A DNA stretch of 64,000 bases from contig CAMPDV010001043.1 of NCBI GenBank assembly GCA_946699065.1, positions 87,012-151,011 on the forward strand, given 5' to 3'. Positions 1-11,451 of this stretch are shown here, in pieces. The DNA is from Loxodes magnus (Eukaryota > Ciliophora > Karyorelictea > Loxodida > Loxodidae). Made by a program: the position numbers and the translations under genes. Position 1 is the stretch's first letter. Each line of letters opens with the position of its first letter. The notes beneath the pieces are model-generated. The model had not been told where the DNA came from. It worked only from the letters and a program-made list of their open reading frames with translations, and ran no database searches.

Positions 1-330
1 ATTATTTTACGCTTTATTTTTGCTTTTAATAATTTTATCTATTTAGGTTTTAATATTATCTATACTTGTTTGGTAGTATTTACATTTGAATATGTGTTAG
101 AATGTCTCTTTTTCTTGACATAAGCATTAATCATATTCTTAAGGAATATGTCTTTCTTGAAGATCACTTCTAAAAAAAAGTAGTTAGGTTCTCAGTCTGA
201 ATATTAATTTTGATGGTTGTATTTTCTCTTTGTTCAATAAAAAGTAGGTTATAATTGGGAATTTTTCTACATTTTTGAATTACTTTGTTATAATTTTTGC
301 TGTGATCATTTCTTTTTTTCTTTTTTTTGT
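1..330 (-). other. Coding-like stretch, unidentified, cut by the window edge
   Basis: Read on the minus strand with TAA/TAG as Gln, this stretch gives varied, polar protein text (for example KNYNKVIQKCRKIPNYN and KKDIFLKNMINAYVKKK) in two frames that change over at about position 170. That suits either the end of a host gene with an intron or frameshift, or a decayed gene. I recognise no family. Since the organism has no ordinary stop codons, openness alone proves nothing; the call rests on composition only. Confidence 0.2.
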
Positions 331-1540
331 TGTTTTTGTTATTCTCTAAATTGTTTAATTAAAAAATTGTTCTTTAATTTTTACATCAATTTTTTTATCG
401 AATTACATCATATTTAGATTTTATAAAGCTTTTAAATCTATTTTAAATTTCTTTTACATTTTTTTAATTTATTTCTGTTATTAAGTCTTATTTTTTTAAC
501 TTATTTAGAATAATTGGATAAACTTTTCATCTTTATTCTTAGATTATTACTATTGATTATATAAGTCATTTAGTTTTCTATAAAATTTAAAATATCTTTT
601 TGCAGTTATTTATTCAAATCCAAGTCAGTTAAAATCTATGTGTTGTAACTCATTTCAGGATGCTTATGGCATTTTCATATATTATCTTATAATTTATCGT
701 TAACTTACATGTATTTAATTTTTCACCTTTGTTATTCCAGTTTGTATACTATATGGAATTATTTCAGTACCATATTCTAATTTAGGTAGAATAAATAATC
801 TGAATAAATTTTTGAAATTAATTGGGATCGTCTTATTAAATCTGCTGTAAAATTTCTATTAAAATAAGTACAAATTAAGCTCGTTAATTGCATATTATTC
901 ACTTAAATCCACAACAAAATCAGCATTCTATCTGTAAATATTTAGTATAATAAATGTAGATATAATAATTTAATTATTGATATAAAATGAGAATATACCC
1001 TCATATATTAATAATAATAGCTATTAAGCATCATAATTTTACTGAGCTATAAATATGAAGATAATTATCCTAGTTCTATTTATTTTCTTTTAACTTTTTA
1101 GCTACTATTTATTAGTCTCTCTAATTTTATACTTTTTATGTAAAAAATTAGTTTAAGGTGCCTAATCATTCTTTCTAAATATAACTTTTTAAAAAGAGAT
1201 TCTATTTTACTACTATATAGTTGCTTATTTGCTATATATCATATAATAATTGCATTTATATAATTTAAAATTATAAGAATTAAAGAATCAAAAAGAATAA
1301 TTTATATATATCTGATTTATAAACCTTTTTAAAAACACTAAACTAGAATTAGATAGGTAAAATATATTTGCTAGTAATTAAATTTTACATACTCAACAAA
1401 AACGTTACTTATAAATAAATAAAATAAATGCTAAATTTATTAAAATATTTAAAGAATTTTACAATATGAACTTCATTAATTAGAGAAAAATTGAATTATT
1501 AATAAACTAGTAATTATCTATAAGAAACTATAATCAGACT
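331..1540. other. AT-rich stretch, nothing recognised
   Basis: Very AT-rich sequence with poly-T and poly-A runs. I see no protein motif, RNA motif or repeat shared with the rest of the window. Confidence 0.5.
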
Positions 1541-1554
1541 AAATAATTAAAATA

Positions 1555-2420
1555 TGATTTGTTTCATATACTTTACTTAGTGAACTTTATATTCAATCTA
1601 CCTTTTAGATTTTCCACTGGAATTATAATAAGTTCCTTTACCGTATCTTTTATCATTATAATACTCTCCAAAGCATTTATCTTCTTTTCCTTAATAATAA
1701 AAGTCCCTTTTCCTTATTTTTTATCGTTTAAAAATTATCCTTAGTATCTTTCTCCGTTAGCTCATAAAAAAGGGCAGATTTTATTGTACAAGTTGTTTAA
1801 AAATTCTCCTTAATAAACATTTTAGGCAATAGAAATAAATTTTTTTCCATGTCTTTTCCTTAAAGTCATATTCCCATATAAACATCTCATTTCTAAGATA
1901 TAATGCTATAAAAGTAAATATCTCTCCTTCTTTTTTATCTTAACAAAAATCTTCTTTATATTTTTTGCCGCTTTGATATAAATACGTTCCATAACCATGA
2001 TTTGCATAAAACTATTATGATAATTAAAATATAGATATCTTCTCCGAAGCTTTATCAGCAACATATTTGATTTATTGCTTTCGATAGATTTATAATTTTA
2101 AGGTTCATTCTTATAAAGCTTGTAAAAGTCTTAAATTTTTTAATCGCTGAACTTTATTTTCTTCAGTTTCTTGTACCTAAGCAATTTGCTTATACATTTT
2201 TTAGGAATTTTACTAAGAATATTCCTAGTAACTTTTATCTTTATCTTAATCAAATCACCTTCTTTAAAATTAGCAAATGTAGATATATCAAAGTAACTAT
2301 CAACATCTTAGCACTTTGTATAAGTACTGCTCCTTAATTTAGACTGAATATTCTTTCTTAATTCTTTCTATTTTTTTTATTTATCTTTTAATTTAGAATT
2401 ATATGAATACTATGTAATCT
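1555..2420 (-). pseudogene. Broken MORN-repeat protein gene
   Basis: MORN repeats bind phospholipids or act as scaffolds at membranes and cytoskeleton. On the minus strand several MORN units can be read, such as HGYGTYLYQSGKKYKEDF, NGERYQGQFLNDKKQGKGTF and FGEYYNDKRYGKGTYYNSSGK. They lie in different frames, so at least three frameshifts separate them. The upstream part (about 2420 to 2100) reads as a basic non-repeat domain that I do not recognise (DVDSYFDISTFANFKEGDLI). TAA and TAG stand at Gln-like places within the repeats. The intact MORN gene at 16087-17596 is the natural comparison, but the unit sequences differ, so this is a separate old gene rather than a recent copy. The repeat identity is clear; whether some breaks are introns is not. 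Confidence 0.6.
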
Positions 2421-2474
2421 CTCTAATAAATTTAACTAAATGCGTAATTAAGATTAGATAAAAAAATTTATTTT

Positions 2475-2760
2475 ACTTAAGAGCTCAAGATTTTGGACTT
2501 CCAGAAGTAATTAAGTAAAGTTCATAATGTTCTCACGAGAAGCTATGTTTGAGAATTGATCTTCTTCATCTAATCCGTAGCAGTGTCAAGTCACAATCGA
2601 CTCTATATTCCAAATCAGATATTGCAAAAAGTTAAAATCCAATCTTCCTTTTCGAAGTCACGTCTTTTCGATATAATTCAATAGATATGCACCTCGCGAA
2701 ACATTCCAAAGGGCACAATTAGCAAAAATAATAACTTAGATTTAAACTCCTTTTACCATT
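2475..2760 (-). other. GC-richer coding-like island, unidentified
   Basis: This stretch is clearly less AT-rich than its surroundings. On the minus strand one frame gives balanced text beginning CQLCPLECFARCISIELYRK and later DLEYRVDCDLTLLRIRW, with TGA where Trp is plausible. It has no tail or body shared with the SINE-like elements elsewhere. It may be a retroelement fragment or a piece of a host gene. Confidence 0.3.
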
Positions 2761-2899
2761 CTCTTTTGGTGCCTCATTTAAGTATATTTATTGTAATTAA
2801 TTTTTTATTTAATTAATATTATTAAAACTATTATTTAAAAAATAAGGATTTTCTTTATATCTGATTGAATAAAAGATTCTCTCCTTTAAATAAAGCAGA

Positions 2900-3500
2900 A
2901 TATTACTAATAGTTAGTTTTTAATAGTGTGATTTAAGTGAAATATAAGTAATACGGTAGAAGTAAATAAATAATTTTAATATAGAATAGTTTTAAGGAGT
3001 AGTAAAGTTAGATATAGTGATTAAATTATAGTAGTAAGTTACTGTATAGTTGGAGAGAATGAATAGATTTGTAATAAGGTGAGAATTGAATATATAAATA
3101 TGATTATAGTTTTGCTAAATGTTTATTTGAATTAATAGCTAAGGATTTTGTAGTTAGCTAAGATTTGTATTATGAAGTATGCTTAGATAATGATAATAAA
3201 ATGGAAACTAGATATTTGTGTAATAAAGAGAACCTAGAGAGATTTAAGGATTCTATAAATTACATAGAATTGACTACTAAATAGCTTTAATAATTGAATT
3301 TAAGATTATGAGTTTTAAGATCAAAAGATAGATTGTGATAGAAGAAAAGTATATTTAAATATGTTATGATAGTAAAGTAATATACATAACACTAAATAAG
3401 TATATAATACTTAAAATTAGAAAATGTGATGCTTACTTTATAATTTAGCTGCATTTTGCATTAAAATCATTTTATAATCTTAGCATTTTAAGTTTTACTT
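2900..3500 (+). other. Coding-like stretch on the plus strand, unidentified
   Basis: From about 3100 to 3420 a single plus-strand frame gives protein-like text: YDYSFAKCLFELIAKDF, then QDLYYEVCLDNDNKMETRYL and NKENLERFKDSINYIELTTK. TAA, TAG and TGA all occur inside it. The part before 3100 switches frame. No family is recognised. It could be one exon of a host gene or a fragment of one. Confidence 0.35.
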
Positions 3501-4010
3501 AATATATTCTAAGTATAAACAAAATTTATTATAGCTTTAATAATTTCTAGACAGAACCTATTTTTATTTTTAAATATGAACCAACTAAAATATTATAAAA
3601 ATTTAGCTTATAAAAACTTAAATCTTTACATTTCTTTACAAGTTTATTTCTCATTATTGATATCAAAATCTTAAACAACTAACTTTTAAGTTATTAATTA
3701 TATCTTAAAAATACTTAACTAATAAAAACATATAAGTACATCATCAACTAACTAATACCAATTCTTAATCAGCAACCTTATCTTGATTAACACTATCTAA
3801 ACACTAAGTTATTCTAAAATATTAAAGTAGTGTATTAGTATCCGATCTAAATGTTGTAATCTAGGAATTCTAAATATTTATAAATAAATATCACTGCAAA
3901 AAATATTTTATCCTAAATTAAAGGCTCAACTTTTGTTTTTTATCTTCTAGTCTAGTTTTATTTATTAATTTTTTGATGCTCTATTATCCTCCATTTTCCA
4001 GTTTTAAATA
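3480..4010 (-). other. Coding-like stretch starting MEDNRASKN, unidentified
   Basis: A minus-strand ATG near 4005 opens a frame beginning MEDNRASKNQQIKLDQKIKN. Text with Leu/Ile/Gln-rich helices follows (PRLQHLDRILIHYFNILEQL). The start resembles another minus-strand start near 38320 (MENNKNQKISKERR), in DNA sequence as well as in protein, so the two are probably diverged copies of one repeated sequence. No function can be given. Confidence 0.3.
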
Positions 4011-4074
4011 AATTAAGCTTTACTAATTTATTTAAATATTAATATTATAAAATAATTCTTATATCAAAAAATAT

Positions 4075-4880
4075 CGGACTTCAGAAAGGGATTCTTTCTG
4101 GCTCCAAGTAAGTATAGCCCGGATTACAGCAGAAATAAGGGGAAACGAAAAAGCTGCAGAAAAAGATCCATGATGCAGTAACGTCTTCCTCGTAGGAGAA
4201 ACCGAGGAAGTATACTAAGTCGTCTCTACACCAGTAAGTCTCACTTATTGTCAGACGAGCATGGATTAACTCATCAAAGTTGTACTAAACCTCCAGAAAG
4301 AGGTTAAATAAATTTGAAAAGAGAATAATAGGCTGACTGAACTCATAAGCAATGGACTTCAGGATACTTTGGATTTGAGAATGACTAACTAGGAGAGGAA
4401 AATTGACACCTTATGAAACTATTAACAAGAGTAGCTCAGCCAGACAAAATCCTAGTTAGAAGAAATTTAAAAGCAGAACTAAAAAATCTAATCTGAATAT
4501 TAGAGTTTAAAATAAGAAATACTAAGCTTACAGTTTTTTTAATTAAACAAAGTGGAAATAGAATAAAATGAAATAAAATAAATTCAAACATAAATTATGT
4601 AAGAAAGAAGAAAAATTACTACTATTGTCTTAAGGAAGGGCATATATAAGTACTGTTGGAAATTTAAAACTTCGAAAAGCAATATTGAAAGAAATATAAG
4701 CAAGAACATAAAAAATTATAATGTAATATGGATGGAGAAATATATAGAAGAAAAGGAAATCAAGAAAAAATAAGATTGATGTTAACAGATCTGGAGGTAG
4801 AAGACAATAGAGAGCTAAATCATTTGGAGAGAAGATAAAACTTACAAACTTATTTTAAGTGATAGATGTGTAATCCGTTG
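4075..4880 (+). mobile_element. Zinc-knuckle ORF1-like element, copy Z1 (decayed)
   Basis: This is one of five related stretches (Z1-Z5) resembling the first ORF of a non-LTR retrotransposon: an N-terminal part, a leucine-rich coiled-coil part and a CCHC zinc knuckle that would bind element RNA. The shared parts here are the start GFFLAPSK near 4100, the helix with VVLNLQKEV-like text near 4280-4310, and the remains of the knuckle near 4620 (YYYCLKEGH, first Cys replaced). It is less AT-rich than its flanks. Frames are broken in several places. No reverse transcriptase follows; AT-rich DNA resumes after about 4880. Confidence 0.6.
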
Positions 4881-5108
4881 CTAAGCAATCTATAAATAAA
4901 ATAAATAATTATTTTATTAATCTTATACTTGGCTTTAAGTTTGGACTAATTATACAATTAAAAAATTAACTTTCTTTTTTTTAAAAGATTAAAATTGTAG
5001 CATATGTAAAAATACAATATTTTATATTTTTAAATTAATTATTTGTATTAAAATAATCAATAAAAAATGACATTTTTATAATCAATGATCCTACTCAAAT
5101 CTAGTTTT
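4881..5108. other. AT-rich spacer
   Basis: AT-rich sequence with no recognisable gene or repeat. Confidence 0.4.
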
Positions 5109-6051
5109 TACATCCAAATAATAGTTCACTTTTAGGACCTAATAGTATCCTTGCATATACGTCTTCTAAATATTTCGTGTTTCAAGGTTTTTTGAACAGC
5201 TCAAAATTTCTTAACTTATTCTTATTAGTTTTGCCATTCAATGATGGACAAATGGAAGTTATCTCCTTTCAGATATTGTCTTTTAAATTATTCTCATTCT
5301 ATATCTCTTCTAACATTTTTCCAAATAGTTTCCAGTCTTTTTACGAATCCTACGTTTCTTAGTCTTTTTTGGTATTTAGATAATTTAAATCTATATTATT
5401 ATATATTCTATTTCCATTTATTTGACATCACTTAATGTTACCTAGCTCTATATGTTTTTCTATTAGATTTATTATATTTATTACATTTTTTATTCTAATT
5501 TTTATAAGAAAATTACTTGATTTTATATTTAGCAAATTTCTTAGAGTGTTGTTCTTCAAGTATCATTAAATCTGCAGAAAATTTATTTAGTTATAAAAGT
5601 AGTCATTTTTTTGCTTATCTGTTCATCATATTTACTTCATCTACATCCTTATGCTTTATGAAGTCCTGTCTTATTGCATTTATTTTTACATGATCTTGAG
5701 CAAAATCATCGATTTATTTTTCCAATTTTAAATCTTGTTGATAAGGGCTAATTTCTCCTAAGTTTTTTCTTCCTAAGTTATTCCAAGGATATGACCCTTG
5801 TTTAAGTCTCCAAGATCATTGCAGAGACTAAATATCAAGTCTTGAATTTTATAATTTTACTACTTTGGTAATTCCTCAGTTGAGATTGTCACATGATGTT
5901 TTATAGATTTATTCGTATGAGTCATTAATGTTAAATTCTAAATGTTTTAAGAAGAATATTATGTTAATGAAGAAGACTTATGCTAAAGAATCAAAGCTTC
6001 TGGTTTTCTCCTCTGTTATTAAACCTTTTTCGAAGGCGTTTTTTATAATTA
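5109..6051 (-). CDS. Uncharacterised protein, C-terminal part, cut off by the inverted repeat
   Basis: The minus strand keeps one frame of about 310 codons with convincing protein composition. Examples are KTRSFDSLAQVFFINIIFF, QGSYPWNNLGRKNLGEISPY, DDFAQDHVKINAIRQDFIKH and GFVKRLETIWKNVRRDIE. Trp is written both TGG and TGA, and TAA/TAG are frequent as Gln. The coding text begins exactly where the left arm of the large inverted repeat begins (6052) and no start codon is visible there, so the N-terminal part has probably been lost or displaced by that element. The end is uncertain; composition fades after about 5110. I do not recognise the family; basic, Lys/Gln-rich helices could fit a transposon protein or a host nucleic-acid-binding protein. 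Confidence 0.5.
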
Positions 6052-7733
6052 TAAGCAAATAATATTAATAACATTAATAAAATATAACATATATTTTTAT
6101 TATCATACTTTATTTCTATTTTTGATACTAACTGTCATAAACAGATAATTACAACTGTTTTTAACTAAATTATAATAAAAATGTAAGTGCTACCAAAATG
6201 CTTAATCTGCTTGGAAGATTACAACTTAACTAACGCCCTTCTAACTGTCTTACCTTGCTTGCATATTTACTGTGGTGTATGTTTGAATACTTAGTACTGA
6301 TTATAAGGATTAATGTCATGCCCTATTTGCTAGAAGGTATATCATTTTAAGTTTGAAGATTTACCTAAAGATACAGATATAATAATAAAGATATAAGAGG
6401 AAGAATAATAAATCTAAAAAGGTTAGAATACTAAATAGAAGTTAAAAGATATATAGAGGTAAATAATAGAAAAAGCTTTTACTATTACAAAGAAATAATA
6501 AAATATTAGTAAGTTACTTATTAACTTAATAGTATAAAGTAATCTTAGGAATAAAGAAATATAATCTTAAAGTGTTTTTTATTTAGATTAGAAAATAAAT
6601 ATCTTATAGAATTGAATAAGAGATAGAAATATAATTTCTAAATTAAATTTAAAAAGTATTTTTGAAATATAAAATTTAGACTAAAAATAAATGATATAAA
6701 AGTAATAAAATTAAAACATTAAAATCTTATAAACTTAAAAATAAAATTTTATACTTTTACTTAGAAATTTAATGAATAAAATATAAAACCTAAATAAAAA
6801 TTACATCTCACTAATAAGGTAGAAACTATAAGAAAATATAAATTTAGAAGAATAAAAAATGGTTTAGATAAATATAAACTAAATGAAATAAACATAATTA
6901 AAGTTAAAAGATTCTATGTATATTCATCTTTTTTAGGATAAAACTTAAAATTTATGATTATTTAATATCGAAAAAGAATAGTTACAGCAAGTAAAAACTT
7001 AAAGTATAATTCCCTCAGGAAGTAATAGTATAGAATATTAAAATAAGTTATATTTAATTGGAGGAAAATCTTAAAAATAGGATCAAGGAATAATAGAAGC
7101 TTGATAAATTGATTATGAAGGTAATAGTAAAAGACTTAGTAATCTAAATGAAGGAAGATGTGCGTTTGGAATAGCAGCAGCTTAAAAACACATTTATGTA
7201 GTTGGAGGTGGTATTAGAAAGAGACAGATATTATAATCAGTAGAAAAGTTAAAAATAGGAAATGAAAACAAATGATAGAACTGTTCTTAATTTCCTTTTT
7301 AAATATCTGGTTAAAATTTAGTAGTAAATAAAGATGAATAAAGCATTTATTCTTTTGGACGATTTAATTAGAAAGGAGAAACTTTAAAAGATGTATGAAA
7401 TTATAGGATATAAAATGATAGATGGAGTAAGTGTGATTTGAATCTCCCTGAAGCTGTTTCTTATCCTATAGTGTGCTTAGATCCTTTAGTTATAATTGGA
7501 GGTCTGAAAAATTTTTACACGGCAGAATTTTCAAGAAGAATATATAGAAGAAATAAAGAATAATGAGAATAAAGATAAATTTTTAAAGATGTTATTGGTT
7601 TAACAGAGATGAAAGTAAAAGATAAGTTTGGATATGTTTTTGTTTATGAAAAAGGAAGATATTCAATATTGAAGATAGATTTAGTAAATTTGAGCTATAT
7701 AGCATTAAAAAAAATTGGTTGATTAACATAATT
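6052..7733 (+). repeat. Left arm of a long inverted repeat
   Basis: About 1.68 kb that recurs, nearly identical and reverse-complemented, at 11452-13133. Matching begins at taagcaaat near 6052 and ends just after the TGA of the RING-kelch reading frame. Arms this similar imply a recent inverted duplication or gene conversion between them. One 4-base difference (near 6365) and a few substitutions are visible. Confidence 0.9.
6181..7722 (+). CDS. RING-finger/coiled-coil/kelch-repeat protein, copy 1 (intact frame)
   Basis: A likely E3 ubiquitin ligase: the RING finger would recruit the E2 enzyme and the kelch blades would bind the substrate. The frame runs 513 codons from ATG to TGA without a shift. 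Residues 6-50 form a RING of C3HC4 type (CLICLEDY, then LPCLHIYCGVCLN and SCPICQK). Residues about 60-260 are a Gln/Lys-rich coiled coil. From about residue 270 come kelch motifs (KLYLIGGK, NLNEGRCAFGIAAA, HIYVVGGG, DVWNYRIQNDRWSKCDLNLP, LVIIGGL). In-frame TGA stands at the kelch Trp positions (EAW, NKW, DVW), while TGG is used in DRW, so TGA is read as Trp. Hence the final TGA is only the likeliest end; TAA follows at 7729. It lies inside the inverted-repeat arm, head-to-head with copy 2. Confidence 0.85.
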
Positions 7734-8655
7734 TTAATATTTAAAAATATGATTATTATAATAATTATTATTAATATGATTATTATTATTAATATTATAA
7801 ATGATTAAAATTTTATATTATATTATCTTATTAATTAATATAAATGATTATAATAATATAATAATATAATAAGATAGAATATAAACAAGTAATATAAAAT
7901 ATTATAAATGCTAATGTATAAATATGAGTCTCAATGAAATATTAATTATTAGGAGATATTAAATAGGTTAAATGATAAAGGAGAAGAATGATGATGAATT
8001 AGGAATAATAAGGAACTAAATATAAAATTAAAATATAGTTAATGATATGATGAAGGTTAAGTAAAATAGGATTTATTTAGGTCTGATTATAGATTAAAGT
8101 AATTATTGATATGTTTTATGTAAATAAATGGTTGGTTATTTGTGGTTTAATTAGTTAATTAATTTTTAAATAATAGTATATATTTTTGCCATAATTTTAA
8201 AATAAGTTATTATCATTATAAAAAAAATGCTTAATATGAATATGATTTAAACTACAGTTTTTACTTTAATTTTCTATATTTAAATTTGGAAAAATATCTA
8301 AATTCACTCTTATAAACATGAAAATTACATTATTTTAAAATAAATTTAAAACCATTTTACATAAATGTATTAAACATAGACTAAAAGCTAATTACTCTAT
8401 ATTATTATAACATACAACAGCTAATTCAGACAAAACTATCTATTATTAATAAATCTACATCATATACACTATATTCTACTTCTACCAATTTGCTATCTTT
8501 TTTGGTAATATCATTAGCATCTATTTATTTAATATCACTAACTTTCTATTTTATAACTAGAAAGTTATTTATTTTAATATAATGATAAGAAATCTTTAAT
8601 ATTAGCATATGATTAGATTAATCTCTTGAAAGAGGCTATAGATAAGTTTATTATA
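7734..8655. repeat. Middle of the RING-kelch module, left part
   Basis: AT-rich non-coding sequence with (TAA)/(TAT) runs at 7740-7870. Pieces recur elsewhere: about 7890-7975 matches 38385-38470, and about 8400-8650 matches 32740-32900 and 21250-21340. The last match continues across the point where SINE S1 is inserted here, making 21325-21340 an empty site. No gene seen. Confidence 0.55.
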
Positions 8656-9030
8656 AATTTAAATAGGGTGGAAAACCCTTTCCTTCTGATGCTGCTTGGA
8701 GGCCCAGCAAGACAACTAAAAAATGATCGCGGACGGAGGATAAATCGGAGGAAGAGAAATAGATAACAAGAGAAGGATGATACGACAAGCTGGATTACTC
8801 TGAATGACAGGAGGAAACTTTCTTCATCATAGGTCGAGGAAATGTACCCATAATCGCATATTACATCCCATGCTTTGGAAGAAAAATTACATGGATGTAC
8901 TGCAGGAAGAGAAAACAAGGATAGAGAGACTCTTAAAAAAAAATTTCGACATTAAATAAAATTAATTTAAAGAGCTGCGCACCAACGAGAGTGCTACGCA
9001 CTCTATAATCAAATTTATTTATTTATTTAT
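8656..9030 (+). mobile_element. SINE-like element S1
   Basis: A 375-base non-coding element, GC-richer than its flanks. It starts TTTAAATAGGGTGGAAAACCC (a small hairpin) and ends with the tail AAAGAGCTGCGCACC...TAATCAAATTTATTTATTTATTT. S2 at 14702 is about 90% identical along the whole length. The tail is shared with LINE B (38469-39895) and with S3-S7, so LINE B probably mobilises it. An inner 60-base module (TTCATCATAGGT to CATGCTTTGG) is shared with S3/S4. The open frame on its minus strand has no meaning. Confidence 0.8.
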
Positions 9031-9089
9031 CTAAAATAAAAATATATAAAGATACTTTTAAATTATTAATTAATAAATAAGATAAATTG

Positions 9090-9372
9090 AAAGATGGTGA
9101 GAGCTGAAAATGACCTTCGTGACAACACTTTCTGGTTTTATGGCTATGAACAAGTTCCTTTCCTGTCGCTGAGAAAGTCCCTGGTCAGAGTCATTTTCTG
9201 AAGGGAACGCTGTCTTTGAGATTATCCGCTCTTGGTAGGGGCTTGAAACCTTGCTGCTCATAGCGATGGAGCTCCCTAGCAGCTGTGCCTGTAGCACAAC
9301 AGGATATCCCCGTTATTCCATAAAAAGAGAGCGTCAGGTCGTGCAATCGGAAAGGAGTTTCCGGTCCAAAAA
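9090..9372 (-). repeat. Dispersed repeat R, copy 1
   Basis: A GC-richer 280-base element that recurs reverse-complemented at 37080-37332. It lacks the shared SINE/LINE tail. On the minus strand it carries GGTTTCAAGCCCC, loosely like the B box of a Pol III promoter, so it may be a tRNA-derived SINE; the resemblance is weak. It sits just downstream of S1 inside the RING-kelch module and is absent from the corresponding place in the module at 32700-33730. Confidence 0.65.
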
Positions 9373-9734
9373 CTTTTTTAGTTGAAATTAATTAATTAAT
9401 AAATAAGATAAAAATAAATTTACTTTCAAAGTAAATTTTGATGAGGAAAATTAAACAACTTAATAATAAAGTTTATAATATAAATTCTTTAAGAAATATT
9501 ATATAATTTATATTTTAAACTTTTTTATTAAACTATAAATAAGCTGAAAACATAACAAAAAAGGGAATAAACAAGTGTATCTAATAGATAATATAACCAT
9601 TTTAAGTAAAATAGTTATTTAAATTAGTAATAAAGCTTTTTGCTTTATTATAAAATAAATGAATTACTATATGTTTTCAGATATTTTATTTTCAAATTAT
9701 AATTAAAAGGAAACGCTAAAAAATTTTAATATCT
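9373..9734. repeat. Middle of the RING-kelch module, central part
   Basis: AT-rich sequence matched by 32960-33150 and, split by element Z4, by 21430-21560 plus 22325-22460. It carries the shared phrases aaccattttaagtaaaata and attagtaataaagctt. No gene seen. Confidence 0.55.
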
Positions 9735-10440
9735 TTCTGTTCTACATTGGAGGAAAAACCAAGGAAGCAGATGAATCAGCTCTTCACCAGGAGGTGTCAG
9801 AATTTAATCCTTCTGGCTAGATGAGAATGGAGTAACTCGTCAAAGTGGTGCTGAATCTCCAGGAAGAGGTTAGGAAACTGAGGAAAGATAATTAGAAGCT
9901 TATGGAACTACTCAGCCTAGCGGAAGCAATAGAATCCAGATTTATGTCCTAAGAAAGAGAACTAAGCGCTTTCTGAAACATATTCTAAGATCAGAATAGC
10001 TAATCCTAAATAAGCTTCAGAAACAATCTGATCTTAGTAATAGACTAAAAAATTAGAAAAGAAGCTAGACGAACAAAGGGGAGATCCAATGATGATTGAA
10101 GAGACCAACAAAAAGATTAAGGTTAAACCACAAAACGTAGCCAAAAAATGTTACTGCTACAATTCGACAGAACACTTGTGAAGACGTTGCGAGAAATTCC
10201 AAAATTTGAATACGTAATATTAGAATAAATAAAGAAGAATTCAAGCGCAACAGAGCAAGAAAACAAATGTAGTAGAGACGGATCAGAGAAAGACTTTTCT
10301 TAAATGAATTAGGATACATTTACAAGAGAAAATCTTATAAGAAATAAAGATAGAATTGGAAATGACAAGAGCTTTGAGAGGAGAGAGAAGTAGAGATTTT
10401 AAAACTTTATTTTAAATACCGGAGTATGCTGGTGTCCAAT
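9735..10440 (+). mobile_element. Zinc-knuckle ORF1-like element, copy Z2 (decayed)
   Basis: The coiled-coil part reads KVVLNLQEEVRKLRKDN then FMSQERELSAF, followed by TGA (Trp) and NIFQDQNSQS. The knuckle near 10150-10190 reads CYCYNSTEHLWRRC, the second Cys being replaced and the Trp written TGA where copy Z3 has TGG. Coiled coil and knuckle are in different frames, so the copy is broken. It interrupts the AT-rich module sequence that is continuous near 33150. No endonuclease or reverse transcriptase follows. Confidence 0.7.
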
Positions 10441-11451
10441 ATGAAGAGGTGAAAATATTTAATATTTGCTAAACTTAATTTATCTTGATAACGATATTTT
10501 AATACCTATCTATATTTAAAGATGTTTAGTATTTAGCTCATTTATCTAATTTTTTTAATTATAAAAGGCAACATTATTATCTAAATATCAAAGCTTGTAT
10601 TGAATTATCACTTAATCTACTTTATTCAAAAATAATTGATTATAAAGAATTTTAGATAAACAAAATTATTTATTTACATTTGCTGTAAAACTAGAGCCTA
10701 TTATTTTATTTTTACTTTTTCTTAGTAGATATCTTAATTTTTAGCTATTCTTTATCCTAAAGTTATAAATTATGTATAATAATTTTATTGAAATGTAAGT
10801 AATTATATAATAATAGATTTTTCCATGAGAATCATAAAAATAAAATTAAAGTTCTTTAACTTCTAAATATCTTTTAGCCATTAAAAGAAATAATAATAAA
10901 AAATATAATTTTATCAAAATTATATTAAAAGATAGATAATAAATAAAATAACTGACTTTTATTTGATAAATAATTAAATATTTTTACTAGTAGTTCTTTA
11001 AATTTTATTAAGTTAGCATTATTAAAAGCTTTATACAAATAATTTTCTTTATTAGACAGTATTTCAGAAGTAAATATTTTGATATTTTCATAAAATTTAA
11101 CATAATTTGATAGAACTGATTATTTATTTCATTAAAGTAATTTTTTCATTATTTTAGATAAACTGTACTTTAAAAAGGATAATAGTTTAAATATTTTAAT
11201 TCATAATTTTTTTATTTAAATATTATAAAAATATTAGTTTAAATCATATTTTAAAGTTCTTCTTTTTCTATTTAGATATTTATTAAAAGAAAAATTTATT
11301 TAAATAAGTAGATAAAAAAAATATATTATATATAATTTAATGAAAATTATTTTAATTATCATAATTTTAAGTACGAATCAAAAATAAAATAATAAGATAG
11401 AATATATAATTTTAATATTTAATACTTAAATTCCAAATAATATTATAATTG
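10441..11451. repeat. Middle of the RING-kelch module, right part
   Basis: AT-rich sequence. The part 10490-10830 is clearly matched by 33150-33450, with shared phrases such as acatttgctgtaaaactagagcc and ttccatgagaatc. No coding text is seen. Confidence 0.55.

Noticed and set aside
1559-1744. Short ATG-to-stop frames under the standard code throughout the window
   Set aside because: They have no family features and mostly lie antisense to, or out of frame with, sequence that reads well under TAA/TAG = Gln and TGA = Trp.
6181-7722. Reading in-frame TGA codons as selenocysteine or as simple nonsense decay
   Set aside because: They fall at Trp positions of kelch, MORN, zinc-knuckle, LINE and membrane-protein families, alternate with TGG, and recur in diverged copies. 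Selenocysteine would not favour Trp sites.
7740-7870. TAA/TAT-rich run as a CRISPR-like or telomeric array
   Set aside because: It is a simple low-complexity run without regular units or spacers, and no ciliate telomere repeat (CCCCAA or CCCTAA type) is present.
8125-8150. Sequence aaatggttggttattt, loosely like the Tetrahymena chromosome breakage sequence
   Set aside because: It departs from the conserved 15-base signal at core positions, and the genetic code argues against Tetrahymena.
8613-8918. Minus-strand open frame of 101 codons across SINE S1
   Set aside because: It spans the SINE boundary and is not kept in the second copy S2.
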